A DNA stretch of 64,000 bases from Prosopocoilus inquinatus (Eukaryota > Arthropoda > Insecta > Coleoptera > Lucanidae). The position numbers and the translations under genes are program-made. The notes under the pieces were generated by a model that saw only the letters and a program-made list of their open reading frames with translations, had not been told where the DNA came from and did no database searches. The stretch spans positions 32,974,001 through 33,038,000 of the forward strand of contig CM069873.1 of assembly GCA_036172665.1 (NCBI GenBank), given 5' to 3'. Positions 1 through 9,961 of the stretch are shown piece after piece. Each line of letters begins with the position of its first letter. Positions within the stretch are counted from its first letter, which is position 1.

Positions 1-263
1 AAACTGATTTTCCTATGGGGATACAGTTTCGGTATGTGAGAAATCAATCAGTTGATGTTTGTGAATAATAATTACATGATTTATTTCAGGTTATTGTGAA
101 AGCGGAGACTATTATTAATAAGCAGCAAAGGCTCCTTATTCTTTTTTAAAGGTCACTAGACCAATCAATCATTTGTAATAACGGCGTGTTTGATTTTAAA
201 TTACATAATTCGATGGCTTTTAATTTTTTTTAATCATTTGTTTTTTCTTTAGATTTTGTAATT
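1..263. other. No recognisable feature
   Basis: AT-rich sequence with T-runs. No open frame, repeat or splice pattern stood out. The last bases may hold the 3' untranslated part and terminal repeat of the mariner fragment that follows, but no terminal inverted repeat could be paired because the other end of that element is missing. Confidence 0.5.
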
Positions 264-832
264 TTATTTACGTGGGCTGCTGGAAAAGTTTCTGGAAACG
301 GTATGAAAAAACGCATATGTAATTTGGTAAACGGTATAATTTTTTTCGAAGTATTCGCCTTTGACGTCAATACACTTTTGCTTACGCTCGAACCAATTTC
401 TGAAGCATGTTTTCCACTCTAAAGATGGTACCTCAGAAACCAGCGTCCGGAATGTTTCAACCGCTGCTTCAGCCGATGAAAATCGCTCACCACGCATTTT
501 ATTTTTGATATTTGGGAACAAAAAGAAATAATTAGGTGATAAATCAGGTGAATATGGACAAAGAGTCATTAATTCAACATTTTTGTTGGACAAAAAATCA
601 ACTGTTTGACGGGCTGAGTGAAAGCTGTCGTTGTCATGATGGAGAATAATTCGTCGATTTCGATTGTTTCTTCTTTTTTGAGCGATGATTTCCGGCAAAC
701 AAATTGTAGTATACCAATCAGCATTCACGGTTTTTCGATCCTCTAAAGCCACGGTTGCTACATGTGCAGTTAAATCAGAGAAACAAGCAATCATTTGCTT
801 CGCAGCACTGCGTGAATGGACAATTTTTGTTG
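264..832 (-). pseudogene. mariner transposase fragment (C-terminal part)
   Basis: The minus-strand frame encodes the C-terminal two thirds of a mariner transposase, the DDE enzyme that cuts and pastes the element at TA sites. Visible landmarks are KQMIACF, NADWYTTICLPEII, the LHHDN motif with the second catalytic Asp, and YSPDLSPNYFFLFP near the third. In the family the last motif normally carries Asp two residues before FLF (PxDFFLF); here that position is Tyr, so the third catalytic residue looks lost. The frame runs upstream past its first Met (794) to about 832 (PTKIVHSRSAAKQM), where it stops abruptly against Ty3 retrotransposon sequence. The N-terminal helix-turn-helix region and the 5' terminal repeat are absent. 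A dead fragment. Confidence 0.88.
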
Positions 833-2038
833 GACCATCCTAAGACCCGACGTCATTAAGTCATCTGGACACACCGAACCGACCAAGTGAAGACTGAAAA
901 CTGCAACTGGAACATCAGCAACTGTCCACGGTGAAGTAGAGGTTATCATCACCATTGCAGGACTGAGGTTATCGTCGACGCAAAAATGGACGGTGTTTTT
1001 CAAGATGGGCAAGTCATTATGGTTGAACCTAATACTGATGATCAAAGGATTGGAAGAGGAGTCCTCGTTGGGAAAATGTTGCTGACAGCGAACAAGGAAG
1101 TACCTGTCCGCCTGATGAACGTCAATTGTTTCTCCGTCAATATAAAAAAGGAACCATCTTGGGAAGCTGCACCATGGTTTCCTCCATCTCCCGCCAACTT
1201 GAAACAAACGTGCCAGAAGCGAAAGTCCCAATGAAGTTATGGGAAATGGTTATGTCAACAGCTCAGGAATTGACTCCAGACCAGAAGACAAAAGCAAAGA
1301 ATCTGATCGGCCATTATCAAGATGTATTCGAGGTAGAAAATGGATCCACGGGAAGAACTGATGTCGTGAAACACAAAATAGAGACTGGAGAAGAAAGACC
1401 TATCCGTCAAGCTCCAAGGCGATTACCGTTAGCGAAGCGTGAGGAAGCGGAACGCATTATTCGTGAGATGGAAAAGGATAATGTAATAGAACTATCAAGC
1501 AGCCCGTGGGCGTCACCAGTAGTCCTTGTGAAGAAGAAGGATGGGTCCACCAGGTTCTGTGTAGACTACCAGTTACTCATCAATGTCACCAAGGAGGACA
1601 GCTATCCCCTGCCACGGATTGATGATACCCTGGACACCCTGGCCGGCTCAAAGATCTTCTCAACTTTGGACTTAAAGAGTGGATATTGGCAAGTGGAGCT
1701 GGCGCCCGAAGATCGAGAAAAGACGGCGTTTTCCATTGGAATGGATCTGTGGCAATTCACAGTGATGCCATTCGGGTTATGTAATGCCCCAGCGACATTC
1801 GAGCGGTTAATGGAGACGGTTCTGAAAGGTCTGTCCTGGACAACGTGCATGGTGTACCTTGATGACATAATTGTCGTGGGAAAGACGTTCGACGACCACC
1901 TAAGGAACCTGGAAGGAGTGTTCCAGCGGCTTCGCGGAGCTGGACTAAAGCTTAGCCTCAAGAAGTGTCACCTGTTCCAGAAGGAAGTGAATTACCTGGG
2001 GCACATCGTTAATGGAAATGGAATCGCCGTGGACCCTG
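833..2038 (+). pseudogene. Ty3-type retrotransposon copy A, 5' part (protease remnant and reverse transcriptase)
   Basis: This segment matches copy B (minus strand, 18853-25489) closely. It begins inside the protease region, has an internal deletion of about 200 bp (join near 956-962, CACCATTG to CAGGACTG), then continues into reverse transcriptase. RT motifs: FSTLDLKSGYWQV, the LPFGLCNAPATFE-like block and YLDDIIVVG at the catalytic YxDD. A one-base deletion in an A-run near 1145 shifts the frame relative to copy B. The reading stops where the DNA transposon starts at 2039, inside a stretch that in copy B reads ...GIAVDPVKIQ, and resumes at 9962. Gag, both LTRs and most of the protease are missing. 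Confidence 0.93.
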
Positions 2039-2052
2039 CCCACACAGCACAA
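2039..2052 (+). repeat. Left terminal inverted repeat of the CACTA-like element
   Basis: CCCACACAGCACAA; exact inverse of 9946-9959. Immediately preceded by the duplicated TG. Confidence 0.93.
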
Positions 2053-2463
2053 GTACATCCATTAGACATACATTTCATGTAATTTATGGATATCCATGAT
2101 ATCCATTAGATGTCTATGGATATCCTATGGTTTTCTAATGGTTATCCAAATGTCCGCCTAATATCCATATCTTATATGTATATCCAAGCAAATACGTCTT
2201 ATGTATATACATTAGATATACAGGTATCCCTACTTTCGACTTTCTGTGGTCAGCATAACGATATCCATTAGATATCCATCTACTCAGCACAAGTACATCC
2301 ATTAGACATCCATTTCGTGCAATTTATGAACATCCACAATATCCATTAGATGTCTATGGATATCCTATGATTTTCTAATGGATATCCAAATATTCGCCTA
2401 ACATCCATATCTTTTGCGTATATCCAAGCGAATACGTCTTATGTATATACACTGCATATACAT
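2043..2463. repeat. Left subterminal repeat array
   Basis: Two imperfect copies of a unit of about 180-240 bp start at CAGCACAAGTACATCC (2045 and 2284). Each is full of the motif ATCCATTAGAC and its inverse GTCTAATGGAT, along with TATGGATATCC. Such dense short repeats just inside the ends are the binding sites of accessory transposition proteins in plant CACTA elements; that role here is an inference. Confidence 0.85.
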
Positions 2464-3975
2464 GTCAGTTTTCTATTAGATTTACTGTAGACTTATTTTG
2501 GTCATTGTAAAGATGTCTCAAAAAGAACGTTTTGTTTTTGTAATAAAAAGCAACATTTATTCGAAAACAGGCGATTTTTATTTATGTTGAAATTATTGTG
2601 GAATATGGCCTGCATTCCTTGCACAATACAGCGAAATAAAAATATCACCACCTTTTGAATAAATGATATGCTTATTTATTACAAAGTTAGATCTAGCACG
2701 ACAATTTCATACTTTATAAATATGTTATATTCAGGAAGTGCAATTTTCTAAGGTTTTGGATTTTTTATGATACACTTAGCGCACCCAATCGAAAGCGTTG
2801 TGAAATATGCAGACAGCATCCCGTAGGTACGTCAAATAAAAAAAATAGAGAGAGATGTGTAAGAATGAAATCCTATAAAACAAACAAGAGATTATATTTG
2901 ATTTTGTTTTATTATACTTTTAATTTTAACATGTACATGTAATTTCAATTTCACAGTCTTCTTTAATTTCTTTCGTTAGCTGTCTCTAAAAGTCTCTTCT
3001 CTCTAAAATAATTAAATAATACTAGAAAAAATAATAAAAAGACATATTTTGAATTAAGAGATGTGCCTTACATCATTGTTATACAAGAAGTTCCGTAATG
3101 TAATGCCAGCACTCCACCCATGTGATCAATTCAAACCAAGTAAAAAAAAAAACTAATAAATGTTTGTTCTAAAGAAAACCGTTACAGAAATACTGGGTGT
3201 TAAATGTTCAAGTTTTTATTTTTTTAATTTTAAAGTTAATAATATATGAAAAATAATAAAACTAACAAAGCAAATCGTTTCTCAAGAGTACAACGTGTTT
3301 TTTTTTTTGAAAACACACTACCACTGCTGACAGATATCTAAATTTTTTTGATAATCACAATAAAAACGTCGTATTCTTGAAATACGGTTTGTTTTATTAG
3401 TTTCTTTTTATTTGAATTGATTATTAGGTGAACGGAGAAATTGTTAGGTGAACTTTAAAATTATAAGGATGAACAAAAATTAAACATTATACTTAATATA
3501 ATTAATATTATATATAAATTAATAATGATTTGAATCGATTATCACGACGGTGAAGTGGCGACATTACCTCACGACACACCCAGTATAATTCACCATAATA
3601 TAATTCATTCAAAGTTGACCACAATTGTTAACAGCTATACTCTAATTTTTATTGATAGGCAAAAATTTACAGATTGTTCTAAAGTGTTACACAACTTGCA
3701 GACGACAAAAGATTTCAAAGTAGCCCCGAATCGTTACCAACTAGTTGCCGTTTTAATAAAATAAAGAAGAGAACACAAATAACTGACTAATAAAAGAGCC
3801 ACATTCATTTACAACTGCGCGTTTTCCGCCTGTCAGGAGAAAATAGACCATAGGCATATCTCTTAACTGAAAATTATTCCTAATCATTAATTTCGAGAAT
3901 GTTTTGTTTTCAAAACAAACTGTATAAACAGGAATTCGGAAAATTTAATGTCGGACAAACTGAAAACATACTCAC
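2464..3975. other. Non-coding interior of the CACTA-like element
   Basis: AT-rich sequence with long A and T runs and no protein-coding pattern that I recognise. It could hold the 3' untranslated region and last exon of the minus-strand DUF4806-like gene, whose fifth exon ends at 3976 with a good donor (AA|GTGAGT), implying a further exon that I could not identify. Confidence 0.4.
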
Positions 3976-4438
3976 TTATTATTACTCCGCGTAGGTGCAT
4001 GTCGTAACCAATTTTTAATGCTGATAACAACTTCTTGTTCAGTACAACCTTCTTTTCTCTGTATTATGCCTAAAATATAAATTATAATAATTTAAAAGAT
4101 ACATAGTTGCCTATCGGTAACGACAAATAACTTACTCAGAACAACTGCAGCACAAGTAAGTTTTGAAAAAAATTGTTTCTTTTTTGCTCCTAACCAGTTG
4201 AATTTGGCAGCAAGTTGATCGGTGAATAACCTTTGCAATAATAACTTTGTTCTATTGTCTACTCCATGGCCACCTATTTTTTCTAATTTGTTGATCTGAA
4301 AATATTGTACATAATAATTGTCTTTAATTACTTTCAAAATAAGCTGAGAGCTGCAACTTTGCCTTTTTCTAAATCTGGAATCACCAAACAAAATTTCCAA
4401 ATATATTTCGGCATATTTAAATAGTTCTAGTGATTATA

Positions 4439-5100
4439 CAGTGTGTCCATGGATTTTCTGCAATAGAAGAAAATCTTTTTTATTTTATGTTTTAGGAAAA
4501 ACGTTTATTCTTTATAAAAAAATTTGCTTGCACTAAAACCTTCAAAAATTATAGAAAAATTCACACACTGCCTCGTTTATGGATTTAAATTTAGAAAACA
4601 TGCTTACTTACTCTCAAAAATTTGCCTAAGTTCAAATTACATTCATAATTATCGCATTACCCGGACTTGTCAAAGTGATTAATCAAACTTATTCCTTAAG
4701 TACTTATTGATAATTAATACCTCTAGTTAAAGTTACGCTTACGTTACAGCAACGGATTTACTTAATAAAATGTGACGGAATCGGAGAAACGACTTACCAA
4801 ACGACCATCCATAAATTTAATGTAAAATATCCTGATATTCATGTTACAATTAATACGTTAAAAAATATTATCCAAAAGTTCGACGAAACTGGTTCTATAG
4901 CTAAAAGGAAGAAAATAAGCTATGGCTATGGTATCAGTTTATGAAAATCCAAAATCGTCTTTGCGTAAAAGAACTGCAGACCTTGGTATCAGCAAAAGTT
5001 CATTTTTTTAAGAAAGAAAATACTTAAATGAATTAAAACAATGCATCAAAATCAAAATCAGATGTCATTCTACCATTGCAGAAAATCCGTGGACACACTA
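4439..5100 (+). mobile_element. Small Tc1/mariner-like element with N-terminal transposase remnant
   Basis: The ends are inverted copies of YAGTGTGTCCAYGGATTTTC, each flanked by TA (4437-4438 and 5101-5102), the usual target of this superfamily. Plus-strand frames around 4770-5010 read like a helix-turn-helix N-terminus: KFNVKYPDIHVTINTL, FDETGSIAKRKK, then ENPKSSLRKRTADLGISKSS. The catalytic DDE part is gone, so this is a non-autonomous deletion derivative. It lies in intron 3 of the DUF4806-like gene. Confidence 0.75.
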
Positions 5101-5964
5101 TAGAATAAACAAAGTAAAATTTGAAAACATGCTCTACTCATTATTTGTTTAAATGAATGCTAGGTTTAAAACAGACAAATTTACACACAAATAATATTAC
5201 ATATACATATATATATACCAGCTTTGTTTTGAATGCAAAGGACTTCAACTGCTCCTCCATTTGTTCTAATTTTTCTTCTGTAGCTAGAGGAAAATCCTGC
5301 AATACATCACCCTCATCATTGACATCTTCAGCTTGTGTATCATTTTTCTTAGTTAATGCATCTACACTTTGTGATAATTTTATTAAGTGCATTTTAATAA
5401 AGGATAAATCTCTGTTTACTTTGTTTTGAAATTCTGAAACGTTATAAATACTTTGTTTTCAAAAAAATATCAATTTAATAGTATAGTTACCTTGATCTGC
5501 TATAGATTTGTCTCACACTATCGAATCTGTCCGTGTTAAGTCAGTTGAGCTACTGCCGCTGCCTGATTTTGAAGTAGTACATTCATCTATGTCTACTCGT
5601 GTTATTTTCTTTAGTTTTGTTGGCGGTATGACATTCTCTAAAGTACATTCTGTATCTAGCAGTGATGCTTCAATACGTCTTGTTGGTTGGGTGATATTCT
5701 CTGCAACTCTATTCAAGCAAGGAGTTGGTGGCGGCGGTAATGGTTTCAATCGTAAATGCTCCATTTCGTCTTCACTTGTATCACTACTAAGCCGTCTCTT
5801 TTTTCTGGATTTTCTACTTTTCTTTGATGCCTCCCAATCAGTGCTCAGATCCGTTTGCTCTTCAGCAAGCAATAACTTCTTTCTACCAACTTCATAAGAA
5901 GCTTAAAAATAATAAAATTTACTCTTTATTCTCCTACAAATGATATTCAAACTAGCCAGATAAG

Positions 5965-6481
5965 AAAAAATTTAAATTTTTTTGCCGCAAATCGTTTTTG
6001 ATTGCAGTGGATCACTCGAGCAGCCTCTGTACAGCTGTTTCAGGCCTCATTGGGGTTAGCAGAAACGTGGCTCGAGAGTTCCACTGCAAACCAAAACGAC
6101 TTGTCCCTAGTTATTCGCAAAAGCGATGTAAAAGTCATGAATAGATTAAGTAAAGACATCTTAATTAAAATTGCATGCTGACCATCCTAATGCAATGTAA
6201 GGTCAGGATACGATTTTAAGATGTCACTACTTAATCTATTCATGACTTTTACATCGCTTTTGCGAATAACTAGGGACAAGTCGTTTTGGTTTGCAGTGAA
6301 ACTCTCGAGCTACGTTTTTGCTGACGAAACCTCAATGAGGGCAAATTTTTTAAAATTTTCATGGTGCTTTGACAGCAAGCATGGCCGCCTTGCATGGGAT
6401 GACTTATTATGTAGTAAACTGGCTTCAATTCGTCAATCCTAATGCAATATGCAGTCAAGATGTCGCTACTTAATCTATTAA
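5965..6481. mobile_element. Foldback element with hairpin module and 12-bp target duplication
   Basis: Flanked by a 12-bp direct repeat TAGCCAGATAAG (5953-5964 and 6482-6493), which looks like a target duplication. Inside is a large inverted repeat: 6065-6166 pairs with about 6218-6312 (arms about 100 bp, over 90% alike, including ACTTGTCCCTAGTTATTCGC). The outer left part contains a compact hairpin-rich module, CAGCCTCTGTACAGCTGTTT followed by CAGGCCTCATTGGGGTTAGC, that recurs at 32595-32705 and 48668-48830. No coding capacity. It sits in intron 1 of the DUF4806-like gene, so the CACTA-like element was inserted first or carried it along. Confidence 0.75.
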
Positions 6482-6822
6482 TAGCCAGATAAGGTTAATT
6501 TGAAGTTTCAAAATATATAGTAATGAAAAAGTGTTAGAATTATAGAGTAAATTAACGTCTATGTACTCACAATAAGTTCCCAAAATTTTCATTTCATACT
6601 AGGCCAATCGTCTTGAGGTTGTTCAAAATTTTTAACTGCTGCAGTATATTTCAAAGAGCTGTTAAATAAGGGCCAATAACATTGATCGGCTTTAATCCAA
6701 TGTATTGGTACAAGTTGGACGCCATCATTGAATTCAACACACCATTGCTTTTGCTCCATAGCTGAATATATTAAAACATTTCAAGAAAAATTAAATCTAA
6801 AATAATCCTTAAATAATTAATA

Positions 6823-8856
6823 TTACTTACAGTTCAATGGATAACGTTTCCTCTCAGAAGAAGAAGTTATAAATTGAATATTATATTTATATGGACACGG
6901 AATTAATAAATAATTAATTATAAATCTGTATGCAGAATCTTTTACATATGCGCAGCCTATTAACGTCGAAGAACAAGGACTACTATACAGTTCTGTAGTT
7001 TGTAAAAATTTTTTACCGATCACCATCATGCAATCATTCAATGAATGTTAAACAAAATTTAGAGCTAACACTACCTCTTCATTTATTTTACAACAATTAT
7101 CTGGTGCTGAAGTTAACAGACAATATGTTCCTGTTTTCATAACTTCGTATTGTTTCTCAGCGGTACAATTATCAAGAAGCGGTCCTCTTCAGTGTTTCTT
7201 TAAAAAAAAAGGTTTCTTAAATACCTTTTATGTAATTGTTGTAAAGGTTTCTCATGTTTGCGTAACATACGTTTCAAAGTACGCATATAATTTTCAAAAG
7301 GAAAGGCACTAAAACTATCAAGTGATCCTAAATTATTAACATCATCTAGAAGATGACATAAACCATGAACATTATGTGATGTAAGCTCTTTTCCATACAA
7401 AATTTGAAAACACTGAATAAAATATTTTAAAAGGTTGTGTGCATATTCTCCATACTGATGTATGTGCTTGTTATTGCATAGTATTCTGATAGCAACATGG
7501 AGTGACAGTAGGTGTTCATATACCTCCTTTGGTACTATACAAAATAAAACCACTGGTGAAGTGTACAATAAAAATTGTCGCAGTTCTGTGGCTTTCCATT
7601 TCGAAATATTTTTAATTTCTTGTGGTCGACGAGCAAATTCTTTTGGTATATGACGTCTTAAAGATAACAGATTGGTCGATAATTTACAAATTTGTTTATG
7701 TTGAAGTCGTACGTTCAGACTACCATTCAACCACAAACCGATAACTTTTTTGACAACACCTATGCAAACTAAATGCATATAGTCCAGTGGAATTTGCGAT
7801 ACTAAACCGAAACTTGAAATATTTGTCAAAATTGTGTGTCCTAAGTGAAAATCTTTGTCTGTTTGTAATACAAAGCTTTCATCTGTACGTTTTAAACAAT
7901 CCACTTCAGGAAAACATATTCTCCTGTCAAGATATTCTCCTTCTTGAATACATTTTGTACATCCAAAATAACCGGTATGTTCTTTAGTTTTCGTTATGGC
8001 CGGCGCATCGCATATGATGCAACGAAGTCGTACGTTAAACTTAAAGCCTTTATATAATATACCACATTTTGTCAGATGAATCATGATGATTTTCTGGTTT
8101 TGCGTATCCATGATACGCACCAATTAAAAAACTTTTCCCTTTGGATAAATACTGCCAAGGATTGGCCAGAGCTGACTATTGTTAGAGTTTGAAAGTGGTA
8201 AACCATCAATGCCAACATCAATTTGTATATCAGAATTTACTTCTGCAAAATGACACTTACTTAAAATATTCAATATGGCGTTCTGTATTCCAAAATGGCA
8301 ATAATAACCGGAATCGATGGTTTTTATTTTTGTAACTCTTGGTGTCTGGAGTAAAGTTCTAGCATCCTTTGGCAGAGACAAATTATTTTCTTGTTTTCGT
8401 AGGACAACTAATAAATCGGATATAGCTGTATGGCAAATATTATATTTAATTGCCCACGCGGCCAATTCATGTTTTATATTGAACGCAACACTGTCACCTT
8501 CATATATTTGTTTTCCATTTTCATCTACTTCCTCACAGTTTTTTATAAAACCATCACTAGTATGGATGTTTTAATGAATTGTCATGAGTTGTATTGAAAC
8601 ATTTATCCTCTGAGCAACATTTTTCTTGCTCAAATGAATTATTATAAAATTCATTTTGTAGTTCTTCTTCAATGAAAACCGAACAATGTTTTTTATTAGC
8701 TTCCACGCTTTCCTTACTGGCTTCTGGTTGTAAATGAGGATTTAAATGGTTGACATGACGTTGGGATACTCTTGCATTTCTACTGTCTTTAGAAACTAAC
8801 CTGCGCAAATGTCTTCTAGATATATTTATTATATCTTTCTTCTTACGTGTCCTCAT
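6823..8856 (-). pseudogene. CACTA/EnSpm-like transposase, frame-broken
   Basis: The protein reads from a basic N-terminus (MRTRKKKDIINISRRHLRRL, Met at 8856) through AAWAIKYNICHTAISDLLVVLR, DARTLLQTPRVTKI and IDVGIDGLPLSNSNNSQLWP into the central block: IICDAPAITKTKEHTGYFGC with C..C pairs, PLDYMHLVCIGVVKKVIGLW, ISKWKATELRQFLLYTSPVV and AFPFENYMRTLKRMLRKHEK. A further segment (DNCCKINEE..., IGKKFLQTTELYSSPCSS) extends to a stop at 6823. These blocks belong to a transposase family common in insect and cnidarian genomes; I place it near EnSpm Tnp2-like proteins, with moderate certainty. Frame breaks lie near 8570, near 8123/8124 and near 7200, plus a stop near 7045, so it is probably inactive. 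It would act in the nucleus on the element ends. Confidence 0.8.
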
Positions 8857-9599
8857 TGAAATGTTTCACAGGTCAATTTTCTGAAGCTCTATCTTAAAAA
8901 AAAATCGGTTCAAATCGGCTAATAAACATATTTTAAAAGGGGTGTTTCCTTTCTAAATGGATCACACTGTATGGTTTACCGTGTCCCCATTAGAAATGAA
9001 TTCGAAGTACTACTCAAAAAATACGATGCGTTAATAAATTATTTAGATCAACTCTTGCTATGAAATTTTTATCACTGAATGAAGCGATACTTTAATAGAC
9101 CATAAAAATCTGTCTAGTTAAATTGCACAGAAAGAGTTAATTTAAATAATTTAATAACACAATGTGTAAAGAAACAACGTTCCAAATTTTCTCAAGAGAT
9201 TCATTGTCAGTATTAAAACACTGAAAATGGTAATGATGCATAAAATCAAGACATAACCACGTATAGTGATTATCAACGGAAGAAATTCACATAAAAAAAA
9301 TATATTCCTGCGACTATTTTTTGAAGGTTAAAATCACTGCCAATTTTATTATACGAATATCTAATATAATATCAAATAATTAATTATCTGTTTCATTTAA
9401 AAATCAAACACTCAACTTTATTGTAATCTCTTGGGTAAGTACATGTATAAATATAAAAGAATTTACTTGCCTTATCAAAATAATTGAACACACATCGATC
9501 ACTCTTTGAGTTCAGAAGCGAAGAGAACGATATGCGTCAAGCCGCCAAACGCTTAGCGAATGCAGTTACGGAACACTCGAATATATGCGATTAGATACG
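8857..9599. other. Non-coding 5' flank of the transposase gene within the element
   Basis: AT-rich, no open frame of note. It lies between the transposase start (8856, minus) and the right subterminal array, so it would hold the transposase promoter. No TATA box or initiator could be assigned with confidence. Confidence 0.4.
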
Positions 9600-9945
9600 A
9601 TTAGCCGCACGTACATACGTGTATATCCACATGACATCTAATGGATATTTACTGTGGACTGGATACGACAGACATAAGATATGTCTAGTCATGAATATCC
9701 ATAGGACATCTAATGTATATTCACTATGGACTGGATATGATATAGATATTATGGATATAGATATGTGTAGTCGTGAATATCCATAAGACATCTAATGTAT
9801 ATTCACTGTGGACTGGATATGATAAAGATTTTATGGACATCTGTATGTCCAGGCGTGTATATCTAAAAGATATCTAATGTACATTCATCGTGGTTTGGAC
9901 ATGATATGGATGTAATGTACGTCTAATGTACATACAATGGACGTT
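9600..9945. repeat. Right subterminal repeat array
   Basis: Three to four tandem units of about 90-100 bp, each with ATCCATARGACATCTAATG, TATTCACTGTGGACTGGATA and a gap of variable A/T bases. The core ACATCTAATG is the inverse of the ATTAGATGT/ATTAGACAT motifs on the left, so the two arrays are inverted relative to each other. Confidence 0.85.
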
Positions 9946-9959
9946 TTGTGCTGTGTGGG
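9946..9959 (-). repeat. Right terminal inverted repeat of the CACTA-like element
   Basis: TTGTGCTGTGTGGG, exact inverse of 2039-2052, followed by the second copy of the TG target duplication. Confidence 0.93.
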
Positions 9960-9961
9960 TG

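Larger units (their letters stand above)
3976..6759 (-). pseudogene. DUF4806-like accessory protein of the CACTA-like element, five exons, with lesions
   Basis: Five minus-strand exons with matching phases: 6759-6571, 5901-5491, 5433-5219, 4295-4136 and 4069-3976. Exon 1 starts MEQKQWCVEF and holds HWIKADQCYWPLF; exon 2 is basic and Ser-rich; exon 3 is a charged helix (NRDLSFIKMHLIKLSQS); exons 4-5 carry INKLEKIGG, RLFTDQLAAKFNWLG and VVISIKNWLRHAP, which match the DUF4806 domain as I remember it. Proteins of this kind occur beside a transposase in insect elements and are poorly characterised; a DNA-binding helper role is a guess. Lesions: a frameshift near 6590 just before ILGTY in exon 1, and an in-frame TGA at about 5515-5513 in exon 2. 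A mariner-like insertion sits in intron 3 and a foldback element in intron 1. Confidence 0.7.
2039..9959 (-). mobile_element. 7.9-kb DNA transposon, CACTA/EnSpm-like, inserted in Ty3 copy A
   Basis: Both junctions can be read against copy B. The flanking retrotransposon sequence is GGACCCTG on the left and TGTGAAGATTC on the right, while copy B reads GGACCCTGTGAAAATTC, so the target TG (2037-2038, 9960-9961) was duplicated. The ends are a perfect 14-bp inverted repeat, CCCACACAGCACAA. Inside each end are arrays of short repeats, and two genes lie on the minus strand (transposase 8856-6823; DUF4806-like protein 6759-3976). A 2-bp duplication, short C-rich termini, subterminal repeat arrays and a two-gene design fit the CACTA/EnSpm group, but the termini do not read CACTA, so the superfamily name is an inference. 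It carries two younger insertions (4439-5100 and 5965-6481). Confidence 0.93.

Noticed and set aside
791..1231. 146-residue minus-strand frame opposite the Ty3 fragment
   Set aside because: Antisense shadow of the protease-RT region; the same antisense frames occur opposite copy B.
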